64,000 nucleotides of DNA, taken from NCBI GenBank assembly GCA_901538445.1, contig LR594584.1:2593738-2657737 (forward strand), written 5' to 3'. Position numbers and translations under genes: made by a program. Below, one piece after another: positions 47,055 through 55,869 of this stretch (the first letter of the stretch is position 1; each line of letters begins with the position of its first letter). The DNA comes from Gemmataceae bacterium. Lineage in GTDB: Bacteria; Planctomycetota; Planctomycetia; Gemmatales; Gemmataceae. The notes beneath the pieces are model-generated. The model searched no databases. It was not told where the DNA came from and was given only the letters and a program-made list of their open reading frames with translations.

Positions 47055-48764
47055 TCACGACACGATCTGCTTGCGGCGCTTGATGTAGTCCCAAATCACG
47101 TACCGGTCGAGGTCGCGGCCGGCGGTGAACACCACCCGGCCCTTCGTGCTCTCGGCAATCCGGTACGCGAACCGCACGTCCTCCTCCGACTGGTTCCAGT
47201 TACTCAGCAGGAAGATGTTGATCGTGATCCCCTCGCGGGCGCACAGGAGCGCCTCGCGCATGGTCGCCTCCTCCGTCCGCGGGTCGGGAGGGTACAGCAT
47301 GAACAGCGTACTCCCCTCGAAGTGCGCCGTCGGCAGCCCGTCGGTGATGAGTACCACCTGGCGGTTCGGCGTGTCCTGGGCGGCGAGGTAGCGGCGGGCC
47401 GTCTGCAGCGCGTGCTGGATGTTCGTGAAGTGCGAGTGGATTCGCATCTCGCTCACGTCCGGGTTGCTCATGTCGGCCTTGAGCCGCACCACCGTGTTGA
47501 AGATCGTCACCGGCTTGGGCATCAGGCCGGCGACCTCCGAGACGTGCCGCGGCTTGGCGAACGTGAACATCTCGACGAACTGGAGGAAGTCGCCGGGGTA
47601 CTCGCTGCGGATCAGCCCCTCCAGGGCAAGCCCCATGCGCTTCACGTTCACGTACTGCGAGTCGTACCGCATCGACCCGCTCATGTCGAGCAGCACGCAC
47701 GTCGCGGCCTTCGGGTTCACGCGGGTGCGGTGGATGACGATGTCGTCGGGGGTCATGCGAACGGGCAGCCCCGGGCCGCTCCGCAGCAGCGCGTTCGTCA
47801 TGCTCGCGGGAATGTCCATCTGCGCGACCGAGTCGCCGAACTCGTACGGCTTAGTCTTCGGCGACTCGACCGCCCCCTCACCGGCGACCGCGTCCGGGTG
47901 GCGGCCGGTGCGCGACGCCTGGAGGTCGCTGAAGATTCGCGTGAGCACCTTCGACTGGAACAGGCGTAACGCCTTGGGGGTGAGCCGGTACTTGCCCTTG
48001 CCGTCGCCCTCGAGCCCCTGCTTCTCGGCCTGCTCCTTGATGTAATCCTCGATCTGCTGCTGAAGCGCCGAGAGTTTCTCCATGTCGCCCGGCTCGGCGA
48101 ACTGTTCCAGCTCCTCCATGTCGATGATCGCGAGCTGGGCCGTCTTCTTGGCTTCTTCGAGTTGTTTGAGGAGCTTGTCGATCGACTCCAGCTCCTCTTT
48201 CACCTCCAGCGCCTTCGGCACGTCCATCTTCTGGCGGCCGGTGAACTCGTACTTCGAGGCGAGTTCGTCGACCTGGTACTTCTCGCCGAGCAATCCGACA
48301 ACGATCACTAACTCGCGGGCGAACCGGCTCGTGTCGTCGTTGGCCTGGAAGTAAAGTGCTTCGAGGTCGGCGAGTTGCTCCTGCTTGACGGCCTTGTGGT
48401 ACGCCTTGTCGAGTTTGGCGGGCGGCGAAACCTTCTGGGCCGCATCGCGGAACTCGTTGGCGGCGAGCTTCTTGACGTGCCTGGTCTCGTAGGTCTCGAG
48501 GATCTTCCGCTTCCGCTCGAGGAGCATCTGCTTGATGGCGTTGAGGCTCGGCCCGAGCCCGGCGATCTGGGAGGCGTCGAGGCGGATGGCGTTGGCGAGT
48601 TGCTCCTCGGTGAACTCGTCCCGGTCGCCGAACTGGAGCATGTGCTCCATGAGCGGCGACACCATGTCCGGCGGCGGGGCCGTCGGGCTCGGGAAGTTCA
48701 CCGGGTCGTACCGCTGGTACGTGTGGACGATCCCGCCGGGGGTTTCGCGTTCGTGCTCGCTCAT
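47055..48764 (-). CDS. VWA-domain protein paired with AAA+ ATPase
   Basis: The 569-residue protein has a helical and coiled-coil first half (about 60-260) and a VWA domain with MIDAS DMSGSM near residue 358 and TDGLP later. In Mg-chelatase, CoxE and ViaA-like systems a VWA protein delivers substrates to a MoxR/ChlI-type AAA+ ATPase; the partner here is the gene directly upstream, 56 bp away. No signal peptide or membrane segment is present, so it should be cytoplasmic. The client is unknown. Confidence 0.88.
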   Translation of the reverse strand: MSEHERETPGGIVHTYQRYDPVNFPSPTAPPPDMVSPLMEHMLQFGDRDEFTEEQLANAIRLDASQIAGLGPSLNAIKQMLLERKRKILETYETRHVKKLAANEFRDAAQKVSPPAKLDKAYHKAVKQEQLADLEALYFQANDDTSRFARELVIVVGLLGEKYQVDELASKYEFTGRQKMDVPKALEVKEELESIDKLLKQLEEAKKTAQLAIIDMEELEQFAEPGDMEKLSALQQQIEDYIKEQAEKQGLEGDGKGKYRLTPKALRLFQSKVLTRIFSDLQASRTGRHPDAVAGEGAVESPKTKPYEFGDSVAQMDIPASMTNALLRSGPGLPVRMTPDDIVIHRTRVNPKAATCVLLDMSGSMRYDSQYVNVKRMGLALEGLIRSEYPGDFLQFVEMFTFAKPRHVSEVAGLMPKPVTIFNTVVRLKADMSNPDVSEMRIHSHFTNIQHALQTARRYLAAQDTPNRQVVLITDGLPTAHFEGSTLFMLYPPDPRTEEATMREALLCAREGITINIFLLSNWNQSEEDVRFAYRIAESTKGRVVFTAGRDLDRYVIWDYIKRRKQIVS

Positions 48765-48820
48765 CGTGGTCCTCGGTCAGCGGCGACGCTGGATTGTACG
48801 CACGGCACTGGGCCCGAGTC

Positions 48821-50233
48821 TCACGTCTCGTAGGTGATATGGCCGTGATGGGTGCCGCGGCTGATCTGGTCGGTCGCGTAGAGGCCGGCCAGTACGAACT
48901 CGGCGCAGCTCGCGCGCACCGCGTCGGTCGCGCCGGCGTTCACCTCGAACGCCTTCTCCCACGCCTTGGGGACGCGCTTGAGGCGCTTCGCGTACTCAGC
49001 GCTCGGGAGCATGTCGCCGACCTCGATCTTCACCCCCTTGCCGAACGCGGCCGCGATCTCGTCGAGCCCGTGCTTGTCCACGTACTCGTCGAACACGACC
49101 CGGATCGCGTCGGCCACGATCGACTCCAGCACCTGCTTCTCGGACATCTGGTGCGAACCCATCAGGTCGAGCTCCAGCTTGCCGATAGCCGACGTGGGCA
49201 GGTGCCCGAGGTCGCTGATCCGCGGCACCGCCGGGGCCTCGCCGAGCCGGACGCCGCGGTGCCGGGCCGACGCCACCATCGTCCGGTAGTTCGCGATGCT
49301 GAACCGGGCGCTGACGCCGCTCGCGTGGTCCACGTACTTGCTCTTCCGGGCGCTGACGCTGATCTGCTCCACGATCTCCTTCATGAAGTACGGCACCACG
49401 ACCGGGAACTCGCCGCCGTTGTCGAGCGACGCCTCCTGTTCCATGATCTCGATGCCCAGCGCCCGCTCCTTCGGGTAGTGCGTCTGGATCAAGGACCCGA
49501 TGCGGTCCTTGAGCTGCGGGATCACCTTGCCCGAGCGGTTGAACGTCGTCGGGTTCGCGGAGAACAGCACCAGCACGTCGAGGTCGAACTGGATCGGGTA
49601 GCCCCGGATCTGCACGTCGCGCTCTTCGAGGATGTTGAACAGGCCGACCTGGATGAGTTCGTCGAGCTCGGGCACCTCGTTCATCGCGAAGATGCCCCGG
49701 TGCATTCTCGGAATGAGTCCGAAGTGCAGCGCGTCCTCGGCGGCCATGCTGGTGCCGGTCGCGAGCTTGGCCGGGTCGATCTCGCCGATCACGTCGGCGA
49801 ACTTGGTGCCCGGCGCGAGCCGCTCAGCGTACCGCTCCTTGCGGTGCCACCAGGCGACCGGGACCTGCTCGGGCGGCGCGTTCCGCACCAGTTCCTTGCC
49901 GGCCCGCGTGATCGGCAGTGTGGGGTCCTCGTGGACCGGGCTACCGGGGATGTCCAGGTACGGGACGTACTCGTCGAGGAAGTTCACGAGCGCCCGCATG
50001 AGGCGGCTCTTGGCCTGCCCCTTCTCCCCGAGGAACAGCATGTCATGCCCGGCGAGGACGGCGATGCTGATCTCGGGAACGACCGTGTTCTCGTACCCGA
50101 CGATGCCCGGGAACAGCGGGCGGTTCTCTTTGAGTGCAGCGAGGAAGTTGTCGCGGAGTTCCTGCTTGACGGTTTTCGATTGCCAGCCGCTGTCGCGGAG
50201 CTGTTGCAGCGTGGTCGGCCGGGGTGCGGTCAT
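48821..50233 (-). CDS. MoxR/ChlI-like AAA+ ATPase
   Basis: The 470-residue protein has Walker A GEKGQAKS (69-76), Walker B-like FAMNEVPEL, sensor [10 protein letters not shown] and an arginine-bearing LKDRIGS region. It belongs to the Mg-chelatase/MoxR clade, which remodels protein complexes with a VWA partner. The start at ATG 50233 fits. It is the first gene of a two-gene operon with the VWA protein. A C-terminal helical region of about 120 residues follows the AAA+ lid. Confidence 0.9.
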   Translation of the reverse strand: MTAPRPTTLQQLRDSGWQSKTVKQELRDNFLAALKENRPLFPGIVGYENTVVPEISIAVLAGHDMLFLGEKGQAKSRLMRALVNFLDEYVPYLDIPGSPVHEDPTLPITRAGKELVRNAPPEQVPVAWWHRKERYAERLAPGTKFADVIGEIDPAKLATGTSMAAEDALHFGLIPRMHRGIFAMNEVPELDELIQVGLFNILEERDVQIRGYPIQFDLDVLVLFSANPTTFNRSGKVIPQLKDRIGSLIQTHYPKERALGIEIMEQEASLDNGGEFPVVVPYFMKEIVEQISVSARKSKYVDHASGVSARFSIANYRTMVASARHRGVRLGEAPAVPRISDLGHLPTSAIGKLELDLMGSHQMSEKQVLESIVADAIRVVFDEYVDKHGLDEIAAAFGKGVKIEVGDMLPSAEYAKRLKRVPKAWEKAFEVNAGATDAVRASCAEFVLAGLYATDQISRGTHHGHITYET

Positions 50234-50341
50234 TGGGTGTCCTTGCGGGCCGGGGTGGCGACCCAGTCATTCTAGACCGCGCACGCTGCCAAAAGTCACA
50301 CGCGCGACCGCATTTGCCCCCCGAAATCGGCGGATTCCGCC

Positions 50342-51514
50342 TTGTGCTTTTGGCGGCCGCTGGTATTCGCCCGCCAATCGGAACAGTTGCAAACAGGGGG
50401 ACGGCCATGCCTCGGGGAGCTGGCTCGGGTTGGTACTGTGCGTCGCTGTCGTCACACCGGTCGCGGGCAAGGGCCGCCGCGGACCCTTCCACCGGTCGCG
50501 CCCCCGGCCCCGCCCGCGTCGCCGCCGGCCGCGGCCAGCGAGGCCCCGCTCCGGGACGTGACCCCGCCGGAGTTCACCGACCTCATTCCGCCGCCGGACC
50601 CGCACGCCCACGGCCACACGCCCGGGTGCCTGACCCCGAGTGCGCCGCAGCACGCCGGGTTCTACGGCACCGCCGAGTACCTGCTGTTCAACGTCCGCAG
50701 CGGGTCGCTCGACTACGCCCAGCTGAACCCGACCTCGGGCCTGGCGATCGCCGGCCCGATCCAGAACGCGACGTTCGACGTCGGCAGCGGGGTCCGGGCC
50801 GAGCTGGGCTACCACTTCGAGAAGGGCTGGGACCTCGGGTTCGGGTACACGTACTTCAACACCCACGGGACCGAGTCGGTCACCGCCGGCCCCGGCCAGG
50901 TGATCCTCCCAACGCTCACCCGCCCCGGGCTCACGGACACCGCCCTGACCGGGACCGCGGCCACGTCGTTCAACTACAACGTGTACGACGTCATCGTCGG
51001 CAAGCGGCTCGTGTTCGACGACAACTTCACGGTCCGCGCGTTCGGCGGGGTCCGGCTGGCCCAGATCAACCAGCGGCTCGACACGCTGTACAACGGGCTC
51101 GACGCGGTGAACGCCGCGGTCACCTCCAGTTCGCGGTTCAGCGGGGCCGGCGGCCTCGTCGGGGCCGAGGCCGTGCTGAACGTGTGCGGCGGGTTCCACG
51201 GGTACGCCCGGGCCACCGGTGCCCTGATCACCGGGAAGTCGCGGAACGCCCTGCTGGAGACCAACGACGGCAACGCGACGACGTACGTGAACACGCAGTT
51301 CAGCACGCGGAAGGTGGTCCCGGTAGCGAGCATCGCGGTCGGCGGCGGCTGGCAGTACCGCACCGTGTCGATCCGGGCCGGGTACGAGGTCACCAACTGG
51401 TTCGGGCTCACCGAGCCGGTGCGGTACACGGACGACGTCGGGAGCCAGATCGACACCCGCCCGTCGAACCTGTCGCTGGAAGGGTTCTTCGTCCAGTTCG
51501 GCCTCGCCTTCTGA
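50342..51514 (+). CDS. Outer-membrane beta-barrel protein, N-terminus frameshifted?
   Basis: The open frame encodes a Pro-rich linker (VAPPAPPASPP) and then a barrel with strands such as GFYGTAEYLLFN, FGYTYF and VRAFGGVRLAQI, ending VQFGLAF; it resembles Legionella Lpg1974-type outer-membrane proteins. The coded N-terminus of this frame is not a signal peptide. A ribosome site (AGGGGG) precedes ATG 50407 in another frame, and a signal-like LGLVLCVAVVTPVAG is encoded near 50430-50475 in the third frame. Two small shifts would join ATG, signal and barrel. The true start is therefore uncertain, and the gene may be decayed or carry sequence errors. Confidence 0.75.
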   Translation: MCFWRPLVFARQSEQLQTGGRPCLGELARVGTVRRCRHTGRGQGPPRTLPPVAPPAPPASPPAAASEAPLRDVTPPEFTDLIPPPDPHAHGHTPGCLTPSAPQHAGFYGTAEYLLFNVRSGSLDYAQLNPTSGLAIAGPIQNATFDVGSGVRAELGYHFEKGWDLGFGYTYFNTHGTESVTAGPGQVILPTLTRPGLTDTALTGTAATSFNYNVYDVIVGKRLVFDDNFTVRAFGGVRLAQINQRLDTLYNGLDAVNAAVTSSSRFSGAGGLVGAEAVLNVCGGFHGYARATGALITGKSRNALLETNDGNATTYVNTQFSTRKVVPVASIAVGGGWQYRTVSIRAGYEVTNWFGLTEPVRYTDDVGSQIDTRPSNLSLEGFFVQFGLAF

Positions 51515-51530
51515 CGTCGGGCCGCGGGCC

Positions 51531-51556
51531 GGCCCGTCCGACACGTCGGGCGGGCC
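51531..51556 (+). terminator. Hairpin after outer-membrane barrel gene
   Basis: GGCCCGTCCGA and TCGGGCGGGCC form an 11-bp stem with one mismatch and a 4-base loop, 17 bases after the stop. No T-run. Confidence 0.5.
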
Positions 51557-51708
51557 GCGGGCGTTCGGCCCGAAAGTCGCCCCCGGCCGTCTCCCACCCC
51601 GGACCGGTTTCGGGTACAATCACCGGATCGCCCGGAAGTGTATCGGCGTCCGACCCCCCGCGCACGCGGCCGCGTCGGTTCGATGCCGGGCAGTGGAGCC
51701 CGCGCCAC

Positions 51709-53598
51709 ATGGCAGAGTTGGAAGCACTGGCCGAGATCAAGGCCGCCACCGGGGGCACGTCCGTCGCCCCCGGCCAGTACACCTGGCGGTACCCCCTCCC
51801 CGAGAACAAGGTCATCCGCCTCGGGAGCGACCCCGGCAAGGCCGACTGGGTCGTCCCCGAGGACAAGATGATCTCGCGGCTCCACGCCACCCTCGAGTGG
51901 AACGGGACCACGCTCACGGTGATGCGGCGGGCCGTGACCCCGGACTTCCCCAAGCCGCCCCAGAACCACATCTGGTTCCGGAACAACGCGGTCGAGAAGT
52001 GCGAGGTCCGGCCCGGCGAGTGGTTCGTCATCGGGCAGACCCGGTTCGCCCTCCGCGGCGACCAGGACGCGGCCCCGCCCGCGCCCGTCGATGCCACCAT
52101 CGTCCAGCAGAAGGTCGAGTACACCCGGGCCGAGCTCGAGAACCTGACGTTCTCCGACCCGGTGACGATCCTCAAGGCGATGGAGCAGATCCCGAACGTC
52201 CTGAAGATGGCCGTGAACGAGCCGAGGCTGTTCCGGCAGATGCTCAAGGTGGCCCTGACCGGGCTCCCCAAGGCCGACGCGACCGCGGTCGTGCGGATCC
52301 CGCCGGACAGCGGGCCGAACGACCTCCGGGTCGCGGTGGTCGAGCAGAACGTCCGCGGGTCGCAGGCCGCGATGGCCGCCGACTTCGTCCCGTCGCGGAA
52401 GCTCGTGCGGCAGGCGTTCCGCGAGCGGAAGAGCTGCTTGCACATCTGGTCCACCAACCCCGAGGACATCGACCCGACGGCCGGGTCGGACCACACGCTC
52501 ACCCTCGGGGCGATGTTCCAGAGCGGCGCGACCCCGTGGGCCGTCTGCACCCCGTTCCAGGACGGGTCCCCGTTCGCGCTGTACGTCAGCGGCCGCGCGC
52601 GGCCCGACGCCGGCGGCACCGCCAAGGTCGAGTCCAAGTCGCTCCTCGACTACCAGAAGTTCGCCGAGGTACTGGTCGGGCTGATCGAGACCACCCGGCG
52701 GACCCTCAAGGTCGTGCGCCAGAACCAGCTCCTCCAGGGCGCGTGGCCGACCTCGCTGCGGAAGTACCTCGACGACCCCGACAAGATGGAGGGGATGCTC
52801 AAGCCCCGGGAGACGAACGTCACCGTGCTGTTCTGCGACCTTCGGAACTACTCCGGGTACGCCGAGGAGCACGGGTCCGACCTGATGGCCGCCCAGCGGG
52901 ACATCCAGTTCGCGCTCGACACGATGAGCGGCGGCGTCACCCAGAAGGGCGGCATCGTCGCCGGGTTCCGCGGCGACGCGGTCCTCGGGTTCTGGGGCTG
53001 GCCCGACGGGGGCGACGCCCAGATCGAGGCGGCGATGTCGGCCGCTCTGCTGATCCGCGAGCGGCTCACGGGCTCCATGTTCCAGAAGCGGTGCGGGCTG
53101 GGCGTGACGCACGGCCGGGCGATCGCCGGCCGCCTCGGCGCGCACGACCTCGGCGTCGTGGACCTCTACGGCCCGGTCGTGAACCTCGCGTTCCGCCTCG
53201 AGGAGATGACCAAGGCGTTCGGCGTCGGCATCGTTCTCAACGACACCGTCGCCAACAAGATCATGGAGCGGGACCCCCACGGCCAGACGTGCCGGCTCCG
53301 ACTGCTGGGCCTCGTGCGGCCCCGGGGCATGAAGGTGCCGCTGCGGGCCTACGAGCTGTCGCCCACGAGCGGGAACACCTGGCTCACGGGCGAGTGGTAC
53401 CAGTCGCAGCTCGCGCAGTGGAACGAGGCGGTCGAGTGGTTCATCGCCGGCGAGTGGGCCTCGGCCCGCGAGCGGCTCGGCGACCTGTTCGAGAGCGACC
53501 CGGTCGCCCAGTGCCTCATCCGCCACATGGACAAGACCCGCGGGAAGCCGCCGCCCGACTGGGACGGCGCGTTCCTCCCGACGCCCCCGCCGACGTAA
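51709..53598 (+). CDS. FHA-domain class III adenylate cyclase
   Basis: The 629-residue protein has an FHA domain (about 25-115; IRLGSD, ISRLHA, and NAV near 95), a middle region that may be GAF-like (about 155-355) and a class III cyclase domain from about 365. Metal-binding Asp is in VLFCDLRN, and a second in FRGDAV; transition-state residues are in GPVVNLAFRLE. At the usual purine-selecting Lys the sequence has AGFRGD (Gly), so substrate choice is open. A C-terminal tail contains a TPR-like WNEAVEWFIAGEW. ATG 51709 is supported by the FHA start. A terminator follows, so it is a separate unit from exbB. Confidence 0.85.
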   Translation: MAELEALAEIKAATGGTSVAPGQYTWRYPLPENKVIRLGSDPGKADWVVPEDKMISRLHATLEWNGTTLTVMRRAVTPDFPKPPQNHIWFRNNAVEKCEVRPGEWFVIGQTRFALRGDQDAAPPAPVDATIVQQKVEYTRAELENLTFSDPVTILKAMEQIPNVLKMAVNEPRLFRQMLKVALTGLPKADATAVVRIPPDSGPNDLRVAVVEQNVRGSQAAMAADFVPSRKLVRQAFRERKSCLHIWSTNPEDIDPTAGSDHTLTLGAMFQSGATPWAVCTPFQDGSPFALYVSGRARPDAGGTAKVESKSLLDYQKFAEVLVGLIETTRRTLKVVRQNQLLQGAWPTSLRKYLDDPDKMEGMLKPRETNVTVLFCDLRNYSGYAEEHGSDLMAAQRDIQFALDTMSGGVTQKGGIVAGFRGDAVLGFWGWPDGGDAQIEAAMSAALLIRERLTGSMFQKRCGLGVTHGRAIAGRLGAHDLGVVDLYGPVVNLAFRLEEMTKAFGVGIVLNDTVANKIMERDPHGQTCRLRLLGLVRPRGMKVPLRAYELSPTSGNTWLTGEWYQSQLAQWNEAVEWFIAGEWASARERLGDLFESDPVAQCLIRHMDKTRGKPPPDWDGAFLPTPPPT

Positions 53599-53604
53599 CA
53601 CACC

Positions 53605-53636
53605 CGAGGCCCGCCCGACCCACCGGGCGGGCCTCG
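53605..53636 (+). terminator. Terminator between cyclase and ExbB-like gene
   Basis: CGAGGCCCGCCCG and its complement form a perfect 13-bp stem with a 6-base loop, 6 bases after the cyclase stop, followed by TCGTACTTC. Confidence 0.75.
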
Positions 53637-53681
53637 TCGTACTTCGACTGGGCACCCACACCACTACACGACGGGCCACGC

Positions 53682-54401
53682 ATGAACGCGGTCAAAGGGT
53701 TCTTCCTCGACGAGTGGTACTTCGCGCTGCCGCTCGTGCTCATGTCGCTGGTCTCGGGCGCGATCGTCATCTGGCGCGTCTTGCTGAACAAGTCCGCGAA
53801 CACCGACATGGACGACTTCCTGCCGGTGTTCCAGCAGACGCTGCGGAAGCACGGCGTGAAGGGGGCCGTGGCGCTGTGCAAGGAGGAAAAGGGGCTGATC
53901 CCGAGCCGGCTCTACGTCGCCGGGCTGGAGGCCGCCGACCAGGGGGCCGCGGCGATGCGGCGGAGCATGGCCAACGAGACCGAACTCGAGATCATTCCGC
54001 GGCTCCACTTCCTCCTCGCGTGGGTCCTCGGCATCGCCAAGATCGCCACGATGGTCGGCCTGCTCTTCACCGTCATCTCGATGATCCAGACGTTCGACGC
54101 CATCGGCCAGCAGACCAAGCAGGGGAACGTGAAGGGCGTGGCCGGCGGGGCCGACAAGATCGGCCTCGCGCTGTTCGCCACGGCGCTCGGCCTGTTCACC
54201 GCGATCCCGCTCGTGTTCGGCCACGTGCTGTTCAAGGACTGGATCGCGAACTTCGAGATCAAGATGAAGTCGGCGTCGCAGAAGCTCGTCACGCTGGTGA
54301 CCAACTACAAGAAGGACCCGAAGCTGCTCGACGTGGCCGAGGAGCCCGAAAAGGCCGACGACCGCAAGCGGAAGCCGGCCCGGGGGGCGCGCCGTGGCTA
54401 A
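53682..54401 (+). CDS. MotA/TolQ/ExbB family proton channel protein
   Basis: The 239-residue protein has membrane helices near 10-32, 112-137 and 160-182, with the small-residue-rich motif ADKIGLALFATALGLFTAIPLV typical of ExbB/TolQ (core region). These proteins build a pentameric channel in the inner membrane that uses the proton gradient to drive partner subunits. The ATG at 53682 is the first start with the helix. It overlaps the ExbD-like gene by 8 bases. Its C-terminal tail is basic and probably cytoplasmic. Confidence 0.9.
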   Translation: MNAVKGFFLDEWYFALPLVLMSLVSGAIVIWRVLLNKSANTDMDDFLPVFQQTLRKHGVKGAVALCKEEKGLIPSRLYVAGLEAADQGAAAMRRSMANETELEIIPRLHFLLAWVLGIAKIATMVGLLFTVISMIQTFDAIGQQTKQGNVKGVAGGADKIGLALFATALGLFTAIPLVFGHVLFKDWIANFEIKMKSASQKLVTLVTNYKKDPKLLDVAEEPEKADDRKRKPARGARRG

Positions 54402-55158
54402 GCCGCCCAAGGCGTTCGACGTGTGGTTCGTCAGTGCGAACACGGTCTACAAGGGCGTGCCGTACCACGTCGTCGCCGACTGGACGTCGCAGGGCCGGCT
54501 CGGCGCGAGCGACATGGTGCGGCCCGCGGGCACCGAGGTCGAGTGGGGCCGCGTGGACGCGCAGGACGGGTTGACCGACTACCTCCCGCGGCCGACCGCC
54601 GCCCGGTCGGTGTGGGCCGAGGCCGAGAGCGGCGTCGGGCCGGACCCGACGCCGGCTGCGCACGAGCCGGTTGAACTGCCCGAACCCGAACCGGTCCCCG
54701 GTAAGCCGCGGATCGAGGAAGACGACGAGGTGGACATGATCCCGCTGATCGACATCAGCATGGTCCTCCTCGTGTTCTTCATCATCATTCGTGCCGCCGG
54801 CGCGCTCGCGCCCGTGGATGTGCCCGAGATGGTGTACGCGGGCGAACTCGCCTCCGACCCGTTCGCCATCACGATCAACGTGGACAAGGCCGACGAGTTC
54901 ACCGTGGTGTACTCGGTGCGCGTCGGACAGAACCCGGCCCGCTCCGACCACGACCGCCTGCCGACCCCCGAGGCGGCGATTGCGGCGCTCGACGCGCTAC
55001 TGCTCGAAGCGCAGCAACCGCCCGAGGTCCGGATCGCGTGCCGCAAGGACTTGCCCAACGACCGCGTCAGCGAGTTGCAACTGGAACTGGAGCCGCGGTT
55101 CAAGAAGCGGCAGATCAACTCCTACGTCGCCACCGTCGTCGAGGCACCGAAGAAATGA
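54394..55158 (+). CDS. ExbD/TolR-like protein with N-terminal GYF-like domain
   Basis: The 254-residue protein begins with a GYF_2-like region (about 8-70; WFVSANTVYKGVPYHVVADW, then LGASDMVRPAG and WGRVD) and a Pro/Glu linker. A single membrane helix (about 115-138) has the ExbD/TolR aspartate in MIPLIDISMVLLVFF. The periplasmic C-terminal half is TolR-like. The GYF-like domain should face the cytoplasm, where ExbD normally has only a short tail. The GTG start at 54394 is coupled to the ExbB-like stop. Confidence 0.85.
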   Translation: MAKPPKAFDVWFVSANTVYKGVPYHVVADWTSQGRLGASDMVRPAGTEVEWGRVDAQDGLTDYLPRPTAARSVWAEAESGVGPDPTPAAHEPVELPEPEPVPGKPRIEEDDEVDMIPLIDISMVLLVFFIIIRAAGALAPVDVPEMVYAGELASDPFAITINVDKADEFTVVYSVRVGQNPARSDHDRLPTPEAAIAALDALLLEAQQPPEVRIACRKDLPNDRVSELQLELEPRFKKRQINSYVATVVEAPKK

Positions 55159-55772
55159 GCGCGTGGTACGTGCGGCAACAGGGCTCCCCAGCCGCTGTCA
55201 GCGTCCCCGACGCGGCCGCGGTCGTGGAGGGGCTCCGCGACGGCAACTGGCTCGCGACCGACGAGGTCCGCGGGCCGGGCGACGCCGCGTGGCTGCCGAT
55301 CGAGAGCCACCCCGTGTTCGCCGAGGTCGCCGAGGAGGTCGCGCCGCCGACTCGATCCAGCGGCAGCGACGACCACCTTGACATGAACCCGCTCATCGAC
55401 GTGTGCCTCGTGCTGCTGATCTTCTTCATCCTCACGATCACCTACGCCTCGCTGGAGCGTGCCATTGACGTGCCGCCGGTCGAGCAGGACAAGAAGGGAC
55501 CGGCCCCGCAGGTGCAACTCAAGGACATCCGCGACCGCGTGTTCATCGTGCGAGCCACGATGGACGGCGAGAAGCCGGTGGTGAAGATCGAGAAGAAGGA
55601 CGTGCCCGTCGATCAGATCTTTAACGAGATGAAGCAGGTGATCGCATCGACCGGCCGCAAGGAGATGGTTCTCGACGTGGACAAGGACGTGCCGTGGGGC
55701 GTGCTCACTGCAATCCTCGACGCCGCCAAGGGCAACGGCGTCTTCCAGATCACTCGCAACAACCGGAAGTAG
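55155..55772 (+). CDS. Second ExbD/TolR-like protein with GYF-like domain
   Basis: The 205-residue protein again has a GYF_2-like region (about 2-60: WYVRQQGS, LRDGNWLATDEVRGPGDAAWLPI) and a membrane helix with NPLIDVCLVLLIFF. The conserved Asp is present. The periplasmic part has the TolR/ExbD fold pattern (VFIVRATMDGEKPVVKIEKK). ATG 55155 overlaps the preceding stop as ATGA, so all three are one operon. Two ExbD-like subunits with one ExbB-like protein are also seen in other planctomycete operons. Confidence 0.87.
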   Translation: MSAWYVRQQGSPAAVSVPDAAAVVEGLRDGNWLATDEVRGPGDAAWLPIESHPVFAEVAEEVAPPTRSSGSDDHLDMNPLIDVCLVLLIFFILTITYASLERAIDVPPVEQDKKGPAPQVQLKDIRDRVFIVRATMDGEKPVVKIEKKDVPVDQIFNEMKQVIASTGRKEMVLDVDKDVPWGVLTAILDAAKGNGVFQITRNNRK

Positions 55773-55869
55773 TCGCAAGTTGTCAGGTCATCAAGTCGTC
55801 AAATCGCGAACCAAAAGAGGCGGCTCCCGACGTGAAGACCTGATGACTTGCCGTCTGACCACTCCCCAG

